DNA of 58,931 nt, from positions 1 through 58,931 of the forward strand of contig NZ_JACJRS010000028.1 of the NCBI RefSeq assembly GCF_014697375.1, read 5' to 3'. Origin of the DNA: Phormidium sp. FACHB-1136 (GTDB taxonomy: Bacteria; Cyanobacteriota; Cyanobacteriia; Phormidesmidales; Phormidesmidaceae). The notes beneath the pieces were generated by a model. That model ran no database searches, was not told where the DNA came from, and was given only the letters and a program-made list of their open reading frames with translations. The position numbers and the translations under genes are program-made. This document shows positions 25,581 through 36,200 of this stretch, in pieces; position 1 is the first letter of the stretch; the number at the start of each line of letters is the position of its first letter.

Positions 25581-26474
25581 ATGGACAAATTCGAGAGTAT
25601 TCGCGCCTTTACCCAAGTGGTGGAATCCGGTGGGTTTGCCGCTGCGGCTCGCAAAATGGGCCTATCCCGGTCGGCGGTGAATAAATTGGTGCTGAACCTA
25701 GAGGATGACCTGCAAACCCAACTGCTGCACCGCACCACCCGGCGGGTTTCGGCCACGGCGGCGGGGCGGGCTTTCTATGAACGCAGCGTTAATATTTTGG
25801 CGGATTTGGAGGAGGCGGAACTGGCCCTGTCTCGCTTGCAGGAGGAACCGAGGGGTAGCCTACGGGTGAATGCACCCATGACCTTTGGTGTGCTTCACCT
25901 GGGGCCGCTTTTAGTAGACTTCATGGCCCAATACCCCGATTTACAGGTGGAATTGAGCCTCAATGACCGTTTCATCGACCCCATCGACGAAGGCTTTGAT
26001 GTGACGGTGCGCATTGCCCCCAGCCCCGGTGCCGCCAGTTTAATCGCCCATACCCTGGCCCCCTGCCCGATGGTGATTTGTGCCGCCCCTAGCTACCTCC
26101 AGCGGCGGGGGATGCCCAGCCAGCCTAGCGACCTGGTGCATCATGCCTGCTTGCACTATGGCCACCGTTCCCAGGACAATACCTGGACGCTGATGGGCGC
26201 TGATCAAGTGCCCCTAACGGTGTCTATCGATGGCCCGTTATGCTGCAACAATGGCGAGGTGTTGAAGCAGGCGGCTTTGGCGGGGTTGGGCCTGGTGCTC
26301 ATGCCTCGATTTATTGTGGAAGAGTCCCTTCAGCAAGGACGGTTGCAGCCGATTTTGCCGGACTTCTGCCCGCCGGAGAGCCAGATCTACGCCCTCTACC
26401 CGGTGAATCGCCACCTCTCGGTGAAGGTGCAGCGGTTGATTGAGTTTTTGCAGCAGCGGTTAACCCTGGGATGA
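25581..26474 (+). CDS. LysR-type transcriptional regulator
   Basis: A 297-residue regulator starting MDKFESIRAFTQVVESGGFA. The winged helix-turn-helix covers about residues 1-60 (GLSRSAVNKLVLNLEDDLQT, then LLHRTTRRV). The ligand-binding domain covers about 90-295 and starts GSLRVNAPMTFGVLHL, as in the CrgA/AaeR-like group. The frame opens 42 bases earlier, but the extra residues are not typical. It is divergent from the pirin gene, and a local target is probable. The effector is not known. Confidence 0.92.
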   Translation: MDKFESIRAFTQVVESGGFAAAARKMGLSRSAVNKLVLNLEDDLQTQLLHRTTRRVSATAAGRAFYERSVNILADLEEAELALSRLQEEPRGSLRVNAPMTFGVLHLGPLLVDFMAQYPDLQVELSLNDRFIDPIDEGFDVTVRIAPSPGAASLIAHTLAPCPMVICAAPSYLQRRGMPSQPSDLVHHACLHYGHRSQDNTWTLMGADQVPLTVSIDGPLCCNNGEVLKQAALAGLGLVLMPRFIVEESLQQGRLQPILPDFCPPESQIYALYPVNRHLSVKVQRLIEFLQQRLTLG

Positions 26475-26540
26475 CGGGTACTGAGATCTCATCCACCGTC
26501 GATCCACCCGATTCGGCCTTGGCCCATTGGACAACCCCGA

Positions 26541-27740
26541 TTGCCAGCCCAGCAAACCGTAGGGGCGAGGTCTCCTCGACCGCTGATACCAGGGGCAAAC
26601 GAGCCAGATTTTGGATTAGGGAACCATCGGGTGGGGCCGTTCGCTATAGTGGCTAGCAATAGATTTCGTTGCCGTGCGAGAAACCCTGCGGTGAGAGACC
26701 CTGCCCGTGATTCGATCCTAGAGACCCCGCTGTCCAAGTCCCGGCCTCAATTGGCCCAAAACCGGGCCGAAAAATCCAGCGATCCGCGTCCGCCCCTAGT
26801 GGTGGGGGGAGAAGCCATTCCCCCAGGACGACGGGTGCGGCTAGATTTACCCGTGGCGCGACTCACCACGGGCACCATGATGTCGTTGCCTGTCACCGTT
26901 ATCAATGGCAAACATCCCGGCCCCCGGCTCTGGCTCAGTGCGGCCATCCACGGCGACGAACTCAATGGCGTTGATATCATCCGGCGCATCGTCAAAGCCC
27001 TTAGGCCCACCCGGTTGCGAGGGGCCGTGATTGCGGTGCCCGTGGTGAATATTTTTGGCCTGCTAGAGCAATCGCGCTACCTGCCCGACCGCCGTGACCT
27101 GAACCGATCTTTCCCTGGTTCCCAGCGGGGCTCCTTAGCCAGCCGACTGGCCTTTTTGTTTATGAGCGAGGTGGTAAGCCAATGCACCCACGGCATTGAT
27201 CTCCACACCGCCGCTATCCACCGCATTAACCTGCCCCAGGTGCGGGCCGACCTCACCAACCCCGACACCTACGCCTTTGCCCAAGCCTTTGGTGCGCCGA
27301 TTATCCTCCATGCCGCCCACCGCGATGGATCCCTGCGCCAAGCTGCCGCCAAGCGCAACATTCCCACCCTGCTCTACGAAGGGGGCGAGGCACTCCGGTT
27401 TGACGAAGCGGCCATTCAGGGCGGTGTGGACGGCATCTACCGGGTGATGGCTTACCTGGGTATGTATGCGCCCCCCGGTTCTCTGCCCGCCGTCACCAGT
27501 ACCGAAGCCCGCGAAACCCGCTGGGTACGGGCCTCCCGTGGGGGGATTTGGCGCTGCACCACCCGCCTGGGGGATCCGGTAAAGGTTCGTCAACCCTTGG
27601 GGTTCATTAGCGATACCTTTGGCGACAAACCTGTGCAGGTGCGTAGCCCTATGACCGGAATGGTAATCGGCCACGGCCAAAATCCCCTGGTCAACCAAGG
27701 CGATGCTTTGGTTCATGTCGCTCGGCTAGAGACTCCTTAA
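26541..27740 (+). CDS. Succinylglutamate desuccinylase/aspartoacylase-like metallo-hydrolase
   Basis: A zinc carboxypeptidase-fold protein of up to 399 residues. Zinc ligands are expected in AAIHGDELNG (His and Glu) and in GIDLHTA (His), with the substrate-binding DRRDLNRSFPG between them. A C-terminal barrel-like part (about 300-395) contains SPMTGMVIGHGQNPLVNQGD, typical of this group. The true substrate is unknown; relatives deacylate amino acids. The start is doubtful: the first 35 or so codons run through a family B repeat, and conserved sequence begins only near residue 83 (PPLVVGGEAIPPG). A start such as TTG near 26751 is possible. Confidence 0.83.
   Translation: MPAQQTVGARSPRPLIPGANEPDFGLGNHRVGPFAIVASNRFRCRARNPAVRDPARDSILETPLSKSRPQLAQNRAEKSSDPRPPLVVGGEAIPPGRRVRLDLPVARLTTGTMMSLPVTVINGKHPGPRLWLSAAIHGDELNGVDIIRRIVKALRPTRLRGAVIAVPVVNIFGLLEQSRYLPDRRDLNRSFPGSQRGSLASRLAFLFMSEVVSQCTHGIDLHTAAIHRINLPQVRADLTNPDTYAFAQAFGAPIILHAAHRDGSLRQAAAKRNIPTLLYEGGEALRFDEAAIQGGVDGIYRVMAYLGMYAPPGSLPAVTSTEARETRWVRASRGGIWRCTTRLGDPVKVRQPLGFISDTFGDKPVQVRSPMTGMVIGHGQNPLVNQGDALVHVARLETP
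26553..26625. repeat. Dispersed repeat, family B, copy 2
   Basis: This copy reads AAACCGTAGGGGCGAGGTCT then CCTCGACCGCTGATACC, and its tail includes AGCCAGATTTTGGAT. The hairpin has one mismatch compared with copy 1. It lies at the junction of the LysR gene and the hydrolase gene, and may overlap the annotated N-terminus of the latter. Confidence 0.8.
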
Positions 27741-27756
27741 CCGAGAGACCCCTTAA

Positions 27757-28956
27757 CTAAGCAATGCTGCCCCGTTTGCGGGCTTCCTTGGCGGAAATGC
27801 CGATATTTTGCAGTCCGGCCCGGATCATTTCCCGCTCTAGCAGGGCAAAGAAGCGCTGCCGATCCCCCCCGCGTACTACCGCCTGGTTATGGGCCTCGGC
27901 GAGGGCCACCGGATAGCCATAGCCCTTCTGCACCTGGGTCAGCACCATTCGCAGGGCCATCTCGCACTGGGCCGCATCCGCCGCCACCCACTCCGGCATT
28001 TCCACCCGCGCCACCTCTGCGCCCCCATGCAGGTAGCAAAAGTAAATCCGTTGGTCGCCGTAGCGATCTAGGATGCTGGCGGAACTGCGCCACAGGGGGC
28101 TGCGCTGCCCCGGTTTCAGTTCCGTAGCCCAAAAGACGGCATCTCGCAGGGGCATGAACCCGCCACAGGGCGCTTTTTCCGACTGGCCGTTGCAGTGTTG
28201 CTCACAGTGGGGCTGGGGAAAAGGACAGGCGGGCAATCGCAAAAAGTTCAAGCCCTCGCTGCTGCGGGATGCGCTGAGGTAGCTGACGACGGGAATGCCC
28301 CATTGTCGTAACTTATCCCAGGCCGACAAAATCGGGGTGAGAATCAGGTCGCGGGCCTCGGCGGGCAGGCTCTCTAAAAACCAATAGATTAACGATCCAT
28401 CCTCCATGGCCAAAATCGGTGCAGCCTGGGTGTCCTTGGTCGCCGTGGCCGTTTGCACCATGGCCCCCAGATCAGCCAGGGCTTCGGCCTCCGCCACCGT
28501 GCGCCGATGGCCCATCCATTCCTCGGTGCTAATGCCCCAGGGCCGCGACTGGTACAGATCCTCTGGCCGATAGATCACCTCCGGCAGACTATCCAACAGG
28601 GGAAACCGCCCCTGGCCATAGTGCAACACCACCCGACCCACGTTGATTAAATAGCAGTAGGCAATTTCGTGGTGGCTAGGGGAAATTTGGGAACCGTCGG
28701 TGGCCATCACCGTATGGGCCTCTGGGGCAGGTTCCAGGGTGATCCGGGTGGTCAGCGGCTCCACGGGCACCGCTGCGGTAAAGGCCAACTGATCGCCATG
28801 GTCGTGCTGTTGGGCCACCCAATGATTCTGATCCTGGGTGGCCGCTGCCATCCATCGCTGGGCCAATCGCACCCGCCCCTGGGCCGCTTCCGCCTCCTGG
28901 GCCAAATGGTGGCTAATTCCCTGCATCTGCTGAGCCAACCGGGTTAAATCCAGCAT
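27757..28956 (-). CDS. nurA: NurA domain nuclease
   Basis: A 399-residue protein of the NurA nuclease family, which in archaea works with the HerA helicase in resection of DNA breaks. The metal-binding Asp motifs are visible as VMATDGSQISPS near residue 85 and LAMEDGSLIYW near 190, with the C-terminal ALAEAHNQAVVRGGDRQ. Between them lies a Cys cluster (CPFPQPHCEQHCNGQSEKAPC in part, four Cys within 21 residues) that may bind metal. No herA gene is in the window. It is convergent with the aspartoacylase-like gene, and the hybrid kinase gene ends 60 bases upstream on the same strand. Confidence 0.85.
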   Translation of the reverse strand: MLDLTRLAQQMQGISHHLAQEAEAAQGRVRLAQRWMAAATQDQNHWVAQQHDHGDQLAFTAAVPVEPLTTRITLEPAPEAHTVMATDGSQISPSHHEIAYCYLINVGRVVLHYGQGRFPLLDSLPEVIYRPEDLYQSRPWGISTEEWMGHRRTVAEAEALADLGAMVQTATATKDTQAAPILAMEDGSLIYWFLESLPAEARDLILTPILSAWDKLRQWGIPVVSYLSASRSSEGLNFLRLPACPFPQPHCEQHCNGQSEKAPCGGFMPLRDAVFWATELKPGQRSPLWRSSASILDRYGDQRIYFCYLHGGAEVARVEMPEWVAADAAQCEMALRMVLTQVQKGYGYPVALAEAHNQAVVRGGDRQRFFALLEREMIRAGLQNIGISAKEARKRGSIA

Positions 28957-29016
28957 AGAACCTGACCTCTCGACCTTTTCCTCAGCTTAGCGACAGAACC
29001 AGCCCAGGCGCTGAGC

Positions 29017-32000
29017 CTATTGGGGATGGAGTAGAGAGTGGATGAGGGTGGCCAGTTGATTGAGACGCACAGGTTTGGAGAGGTAGGCGTTGGCCCCAGC
29101 GGTAAGGCAGCGTTCCTCGTCGCTGGCGGTGGCGAGGGCGGTGAGGGCAATGATGGGCACCTGGGCGAGGGCGGGCATTTGGCGGATGTGCTTGAGGGCA
29201 GTGAGGCCATCCATACCAGGCATTTGGATATCCATCAAAATGATATCGGGCGGGGTGGCCTGGGCTTGGTCAAGGGCCTGCTGACCGTCTTGGGCCAGGT
29301 TGAGGCGGTATCCCTTGGCCTTGAGGTAGCTGGCAATGGTGCGGATATTGGCTTCGTTGTCCTCCGCTAGCAGCACCAGGGGGGTATGGAGGGGATCGGC
29401 GGCGGGAGGTGTGCCCCCCAGGATAGCGGCCTTCACCTGGTCTGGGTCGAGGCTAGACAGGCTGGCTGGGTCGCAGGGGAGATCGATGGTGAAGCAACTG
29501 CCTACCCCCGGTTCGCTCTGGAGATCGACCCGGCCCCCGTGCAGTTCGGCGATCTGTTTCACCAGGGTGAGGCCCAGGCCCGTGCCGTTGTACTGGCGGT
29601 TGAGGGCGCTGTCGATCTGCACGAAGGGTTGAAATAGGCGGCGGATGTTCTCTGGGGAAATGCCAATGCCCGTATCGGTGACGGCAAAGCGCAGAAAGGC
29701 CGCTGGGGCGTTGGTGGTCGATCCGTTGGGACTGTTGGTCTTGGGATCGCCTAGGTCGAGATCTTCCAGGCTGGGCGAGGCTTGGGGGGCTTCCACCAGG
29801 GTCACCGTGAGGGATACACGGCCCTGGGCGGGGGTAAATTTGACGGCATTGGTGAGCAAATTGAGCAGGGCTTGGCGCACCCGGCGTTCATCGGCCCATA
29901 GGTTGGGCAGGGGAGAGGGAATATGGGTTTCGAGCCGAATATGCTTTTTCGTCGCCTGCTGTTTGACAAAGGCTAGGGCAGAGGAACACAGGGGAGCCAC
30001 CGCCACGGAACTGAGATCGAGTTCGATCTGCCCCGCTTCAATTTTGGCCACATCCAAAATGTCGTTAATTAGGGAGAGTAAATGGGCGGCACTGCTCTCC
30101 ACCGTCTGCAATGACTTCCGCTGCTCTGGGGTGACGGGGCCAAACACCTCCTCCTGCATTCCCTCGGTCATGCCCATGATGGCGTTGAGGGGAGTACGCA
30201 GTTCGTGGCTCATGTTGGCCAAAAATTCGTCCTTTAGCCGGGTGGCGCGGGCCAGTTCCTGGTTGGATTGGGCCAGGAATTGGTTGGTTTGGGTGAGCTG
30301 GGCCTGGGCCTGTTGTCGTGTTGAGAGTTCCTGCTGGAGGTGGTCGTAGAGGGTGGCTTGCTGAATGGCAATGGCCAACTGGGCGGCAAGCTGTTGGCCC
30401 AGGTCAATGACCTCCTGTTCCCAATGGCGGCGATGGTGGCACTGGTGAATGCAGAGCAACCCCCACAGGTTATCCCCGCAGATTAAGGGCAGCACCAAAT
30501 TCGCCTTCACTTGAAAATCGGCCAGGATAGAGGTGTGGCATTCCTTCAGGGCTTCGATATCGTCCATGGCCGCATACCGCCCCTGGATGTATTGCGGTGC
30601 ATAGGTTTCGCCAAAGCAGTGGTCGTGGACGGGAATGGCCAGCACCGAAATCACGCCCTCGGTCAAGGCTTCGGCCACAAAAGCGCCATCATGGCATCCC
30701 GACTGGGGATCGAAGCGGAAAATCCCGACTCGGTCGGCCTCCAATACCTGGCAAATCTCCTGGCAGGCGGTATTAAAAATGACCTGAAGATCAAGGGACT
30801 GACGAATGTGCTGGGTAATTTCCCGCAGCAGTGCCTCCTGCTGAATTTGCTGCTGAATTTGGCGTTCCGTCTGCTTGCGGGCGGTAATGTCTTGCACCAC
30901 CCCCAGCACATTGCTGTCTCCTTCGGCATTCACTAACAGGGTGGTGGTAATGGTGACGGTGCGGTAGGTGCCATCCCGATGGCGAATCTCCCATTCCTCT
31001 GCGGTCAGATCGTCACCCTGGCGCATGGCGGCCATGCGGTCGATGGCCCGCTGCCGCACCTGGGGGTCGGGGTAGAGGCTTTGATACCAGCCCAGGCGGT
31101 TAATCTCCTCCTGGCTGTAGCCCGTAATCACCTCCATTTGCGGATTCCACACCGAGAAATCAACAAAGGGGAAGCCGGGGCAGGCATGGCAGACGCAGAT
31201 CCCCTCCGTGAGGTTGTCTAAAATCAACTGGCGGAAGAGGTTTTCCTGGCGAATGGCCTCCTCCGCTCGGCGGCGCTCGGTGATGTCCGTCACCATGGCC
31301 AAAATGCCCTGGTACTTTCCCCCTTCGCTGAAAATGGGGCTGAGGGAGGCCAAGACCCACCGAGTTTCCCCATTCCGCTGTCGCAGGGGTAGTTCCTCCT
31401 GCGCGTTCTGCCCTGCCGCACAATGATCTAGCAGTGCTGCCACCTGGGGATGGAGATCGGAGTCGCAGTAGTCCCACAGGGTGCTGGTGGTGATGCCCTC
31501 GTCGGTTTGCCCCAGCAGGGTCAGCAGGGTTGGGTTGCCAAAGACATGGCGGGCCTCGGCGTCTAAAATCCACACCCCCTCGTTGGCGGTTTCCACAATT
31601 TGCCGATAGCGGGCCTCGCTTTGCCGGAGAGCCTGGGCGCGTTGGGCCACCCGTTGCTCTAGATCGGCGTTGAGTTCCGCCAGGGCCATTTCCACCTGCT
31701 TCAGTTCCGTCACATCCTGCACCGTGCCCTGGGAGAGGTAGGGGTTGCCGCTGGCGTCGTACAGGGTTTCACACTGTTCCTGCACGTATTTAATACGGCC
31801 ATCGGGAAACTGGAGGCGGTGGGCAATTTTGTAGGGCTGCTTATCCCACAAATGGCGGGAATAGGCTTCGTGGACGGTGGCGCGATCCTCCGGGTGGATG
31901 GCCTGCAAAAAGGCTTCGTAGGAGGCTCCAAACCGCTGGGGGTCGATCTCAAAAATGCGAAAGATTTCCTCCGACCAGTGCAGGGTGTTTGTCCATAGAT

Positions 32001-33012
32001 CCATCTCCCAGTTGCCAATCTGGGCAATGCGCTGGGCCTCCTGCAAACGGCGACTGGCCAAAATTAAGTCATGTTCCGCCTGTTTCCGTCCGGTAATTTC
32101 TAGGGCTGCCCCAAACCAGCGCACCCCCCCCTGGGGCAACGGCTGCGGCTGGGCGTGGGCACGGATCCACTTTTCCTGACCTGTGGGGGTAACAATGCGG
32201 TATTCCTGGGAAAAGGGCTGCTGGGTGGTGGCACTGGCCGCTAGGGTGGCCCAATAGTCCGGGCGATCTGCGGGGTGAATCAGGTCGAAAAAGCGCTGCC
32301 CATCGGCCATCAGCGCCTCCGCCGAAATCCCCAGAATCTCGATGGATTGGGGGCTGATGTAGAGGATTTGGGGCAACGCCAGGGTGGATGGATGAATCAT
32401 CCCCTGGCCGTTCCCCTGGTCATCGCTAGGGCCATTCAGATCGTGGATATCCATGCCATACAACAGCCCAGGGGCCATGGTGGCGATCTTGGGCAACAGC
32501 CTTTCGCGGCGGGGCGGGGCGACCACTGGAGATGTGCCCTGGGGCTGAGGTCTGGGTCGATATAGCCCTAGGGCGCTGAGGGTTTGGATCAGGCGAGGTT
32601 GAGTCAGCAGCCCCACTAGGGTTCCTTGGTCATCCACCACAGGCAAATGGCGAATGGCGTGCTGATGAAACAGGTCGAGAATCGTCCAAGGCTGGGTGAT
32701 CTGATCCTGGGGGAGGGTGATCACAGGCTGGATCATCACTTGGCCCACGGTCATCGCCTCTAGGGGGGCAGACTGGGCCATCAGCCGCCCCACATCCCCC
32801 AGGGTCAACAGGCCCACCACCTGCCGATTCTCCACCACCACACAACCCTCCGGCAACTGCGACTCCCCACGGGGCCGATCCGCTGGGCTAGGCTCCCCTA
32901 GCTGGGCTATCACCGTCAGAATCGGCGTGTTGGGAGTGGCCACAATTGGCTGTACCAGGAGCCTAGTAGCCATTTCAGCGATGGTTAGGGGCGGTGGAGA
33001 GGAGGGTTGCAT
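29017..33012 (-). CDS. Hybrid sensor histidine kinase with CBS, four PAS, cyanobacteriochrome-like GAF and receiver domains
   Basis: A 1331-residue soluble kinase. Residues about 10-155 form a CBS pair. PAS domains follow at about 210-315, 320-440, 465-590 and 593-715. A GAF domain at about 740-885 contains DHCF (Cys799) and KECHTSIL (Cys825, His826), then VKANLVLPLICGDNLWGLLC. This pattern matches the DXCF class of cyanobacteriochromes, which hold a bilin on the second Cys and tune it with the first. HisKA has MSHELRTPL with His936. HATPase_c is at about 1035-1190 (TGIGISPENIRRLF, NGTGLGLTLV). The receiver is at about 1209-1328 with Asp1261 (LMDIQMPG). It is divergent from a membrane GGDEF-EAL protein over 205 bases, perhaps its output partner. 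Confidence 0.92.
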   Translation of the reverse strand: MQPSSPPPLTIAEMATRLLVQPIVATPNTPILTVIAQLGEPSPADRPRGESQLPEGCVVVENRQVVGLLTLGDVGRLMAQSAPLEAMTVGQVMIQPVITLPQDQITQPWTILDLFHQHAIRHLPVVDDQGTLVGLLTQPRLIQTLSALGLYRPRPQPQGTSPVVAPPRRERLLPKIATMAPGLLYGMDIHDLNGPSDDQGNGQGMIHPSTLALPQILYISPQSIEILGISAEALMADGQRFFDLIHPADRPDYWATLAASATTQQPFSQEYRIVTPTGQEKWIRAHAQPQPLPQGGVRWFGAALEITGRKQAEHDLILASRRLQEAQRIAQIGNWEMDLWTNTLHWSEEIFRIFEIDPQRFGASYEAFLQAIHPEDRATVHEAYSRHLWDKQPYKIAHRLQFPDGRIKYVQEQCETLYDASGNPYLSQGTVQDVTELKQVEMALAELNADLEQRVAQRAQALRQSEARYRQIVETANEGVWILDAEARHVFGNPTLLTLLGQTDEGITTSTLWDYCDSDLHPQVAALLDHCAAGQNAQEELPLRQRNGETRWVLASLSPIFSEGGKYQGILAMVTDITERRRAEEAIRQENLFRQLILDNLTEGICVCHACPGFPFVDFSVWNPQMEVITGYSQEEINRLGWYQSLYPDPQVRQRAIDRMAAMRQGDDLTAEEWEIRHRDGTYRTVTITTTLLVNAEGDSNVLGVVQDITARKQTERQIQQQIQQEALLREITQHIRQSLDLQVIFNTACQEICQVLEADRVGIFRFDPQSGCHDGAFVAEALTEGVISVLAIPVHDHCFGETYAPQYIQGRYAAMDDIEALKECHTSILADFQVKANLVLPLICGDNLWGLLCIHQCHHRRHWEQEVIDLGQQLAAQLAIAIQQATLYDHLQQELSTRQQAQAQLTQTNQFLAQSNQELARATRLKDEFLANMSHELRTPLNAIMGMTEGMQEEVFGPVTPEQRKSLQTVESSAAHLLSLINDILDVAKIEAGQIELDLSSVAVAPLCSSALAFVKQQATKKHIRLETHIPSPLPNLWADERRVRQALLNLLTNAVKFTPAQGRVSLTVTLVEAPQASPSLEDLDLGDPKTNSPNGSTTNAPAAFLRFAVTDTGIGISPENIRRLFQPFVQIDSALNRQYNGTGLGLTLVKQIAELHGGRVDLQSEPGVGSCFTIDLPCDPASLSSLDPDQVKAAILGGTPPAADPLHTPLVLLAEDNEANIRTIASYLKAKGYRLNLAQDGQQALDQAQATPPDIILMDIQMPGMDGLTALKHIRQMPALAQVPIIALTALATASDEERCLTAGANAYLSKPVRLNQLATLIHSLLHPQ

Positions 33013-33217
33013 AGATATCGCATCTCAATCCGTAGTGACGCTGCCCCTGCGAAGCCCGCAGTAGAGCCTTGTGTCTATCCTATCCCTATCTTTAGGATCC
33101 CCCACCCTAGGGAAGTGTTAAGGATACCGATCAACATACTTAGGCCGCTGGCCTAGGGTTAGTTAACTTTCTAACGTTTTGGCGTGACTGGGATCAGGGG
33201 GATGGGCATAGTGAATA

Positions 33218-36200
33218 ATGGGCCTATCCTGGAAACCGCCCGTTCGTTGGCCTGCGCTGTTTTCTTGCTCTGTTCTATTGGCTATGACCCCAACTTCCCC
33301 CCAAACCGTTCCTGCATCGCGTTGGTCTTGGCAGATTGGGGTAGCCATTGTAGCCGGGTGGCTGACTGTTGGCCTGGGCTTGGTGATGATGGCCGCATGG
33401 CATTGGCAGATACCGAAACTGCTTCAGGTGCCGCCCGGTTCGCCACCGATGCGCTACAACACGGCCTTGGCCTTTGCTTTGGCGGGGTTGGCGCTGCTGT
33501 TGCTTCAGCATCGGCGAGGGCAACGGTGGGCCTGGGTGCCTGCGGGTGGGGTGTTGGCCATTGGTGGCCTTACCTTAATTCAATACATCTTTAAGGTAGA
33601 TTTCGGCATTGACCAATGGCTGATGACCGATACCATCACCCCCGCCCTATACGGTGCTAGTGGTCTAGACTCAGGGCGCATCATCGAACCCACTGAGCAG
33701 CTTTTTATTTTGGTGGATCGGCCCCTTCCTGGTCGCCCATCACCGAATACAGCCCTGGTGTTGGCCTTGGCCGGGTTGGCGCTGCTGCTGGCTGGGGTGC
33801 CCCGACGTTGGCAGCGGTGGCCTTGGCAAACCCCGGCGACCTTGAACTTGCCACCGGATCGAGCCTCGGCGCTGTCGGGCTTTCTGTCCTTTGGGGTGCT
33901 GGCCTTCGGCGCGATTGGGCTTCTGGGCTACTTGGCGCAGATTGGCGATGTACGTACTTGGCGCTACCTCACCGGGCTTTCGATCCCCACAGCGGTGGGG
34001 CTGATTGGGCTGGGGCTGGGGTTGTTGGTCCATGCCCTGGGGCGGCACCGGGAAGCGAAATCCCCGTGCTGGTGTGCGGGGGGCGCAGGGTTTGGGGTGT
34101 TGATGGCCAGCCTGTTTTTGTGGAATGCCCTGCAAAGCTGGAGCAAGCAGGTCGGTGCTCACATCCCCACCTTGGGCAATGAGGTGAGTGCGGCCATTGA
34201 TCCGGTGTCCAACATTGTTCTGATTCAGGGCATCCTGCTGTCCGTTTTTGTGACGGGGCTGGTGTGGGTAGATCAACAAGTGCGGGCACGAAACCAGTTG
34301 GTACAACGGCTCAGTGCCGAACAGTCTGCCACCAACTCGGCCCTAGAGTCCATCCTAGAATCCACCGCCGACGGCATTTTAGTGCTGGATCAATCTATGC
34401 ATCTGACCCACTGGAACCAGCGCTTCCTCAAGATGTGGGGCATTCCTGCGGCCTTGGCAGAGGAGGTGCGTAGCGGTAGGGGAACTCCCAATTTCTATGC
34501 CGTCGTGCTCGATCAGATCCAGGATCCCGACCAATTTCGTCGGAATGTCGAGGCCATGATGGCCGAGATGGACAAAAAGACGATGGATGTCATCACCCTC
34601 AAGGATGGGCGGATTTTTGAACGCCACGCCCGCCCCCAATGGCAGGATGGTCAAGCCGTGGCCAAGGTACTCAGCTATCGGGATGTCACCGAGCGCTACC
34701 AAGCCGAGGCGATGATTCGGGAGAGCGAGGAACGCTATCGTTCCCTGGTGGACACTCTGGCGGAGGGGATTGTGTTGCAGGATGCCGAAAGCAAGATCCT
34801 AGTCAGCAATGACCGGGCTGAGGAAATTCTGGGTTTGACCATAGGCCAGTTACAGGGGCTAACCTCCATGGATCCCCGCTGGCACAGCATCCACGAAGAT
34901 GGATCGCCCTTTCCCGGAGAAACCCATCCCGCCGTGGTGGCCCTGCACACGGGGCAACCCTGCCGCAATGTGGTGATGGGGGTGCGGAAACCCAATGGCG
35001 ACCTCACCTGGATTTCCCTCAATTCCCAGCCCATGTTTCGTCCTGGGGAGGAGAAGCCCTATGCGGCGGTGACGTCCTTTGCCGACATCACCGACCGCAA
35101 GCGCATGGAAGAGGAACTGTTCCGTGAGAAAGAACTGGCCCAGGTGACGCTGCACTCCATCGGCGATGCGGTGATTACGACAGATGTGGACGGGCGGGTG
35201 CAGTACATCAACCCAATGGCAGAAAGCTTGACCGGATGGAGCCAAGCGGAGGCTGGAGGCAAACCCATCGGTGAGATTTTACACCTAGCGCATGATGAAA
35301 CCCGCGAACCCGTAGAAAATCCCGTCTTCCAATCCCTACGGGAAAATGTCATCGTGGAACTGGCGGCGGATAGCGTGTTGTTGGCCCGCGATGGCCGCGA
35401 AATTGCCATTGATGACTCCGCTGCGCCGATTCGGGATCGCCAGGGGAATACCGTGGGGGCGGTGATGGTATTCCACGATGTTACCCAGGCCAGACGGCTC
35501 ACCCGTCAGGTATTTTGGCAGGCCATGCACGATCCCCTCACCGGGTTGGTCAACCGTCGCGCCTTCGAGCATCGCCTAGATCAGGCCATCCACAACGCCC
35601 AGGTCTACAACGAGGTGCATGTGCTGTGTTACCTCGACCTGGATCGGTTCAAAATTGTCAACGACACCTGCGGCCACAAGGTGGGGGATGAACTGCTGCG
35701 CCAAATCACCGCCCTGCTGCAAACCCACATCCGCAAAACCGATACCCTGGCCCGTTTGGGCGGTGATGAATTTGGCCTGTTACTAACCCAGTGCGAACTG
35801 GAACAGGGGCTCCAGGTGGCGGATGTGCTGCGGGAAACGGTGCAGGATTTTCGCTTCATCTGGGATAACCAAGCCTTTACCATTGGAGCCAGCATTGGAG
35901 TAGTCCCCATCACCTCCCAGGTGCAGGATTTAGAATCCTTGCTGATGTGGGCCGATGCCGCCTGCTATGCCGCCAAAAACACGGGCCGCAACCGGGTTCA
36001 CCTCTTCCAGACCGACGACCAAGCCCTAGCCCAGCAGCAGGGAGAAATTCGCTGGGCCACCCGCATCACCCACGCCATCGAGAACCATCGATTTTGCCTG
36101 TTTGCTCAGCCTATCCAGGCCATTCATCCCTGCCACCCCGCCATCGACCATGCCGAAATCCTCATTCGCCTGCGGGACGACAACGGTACCGTCATTCCGC

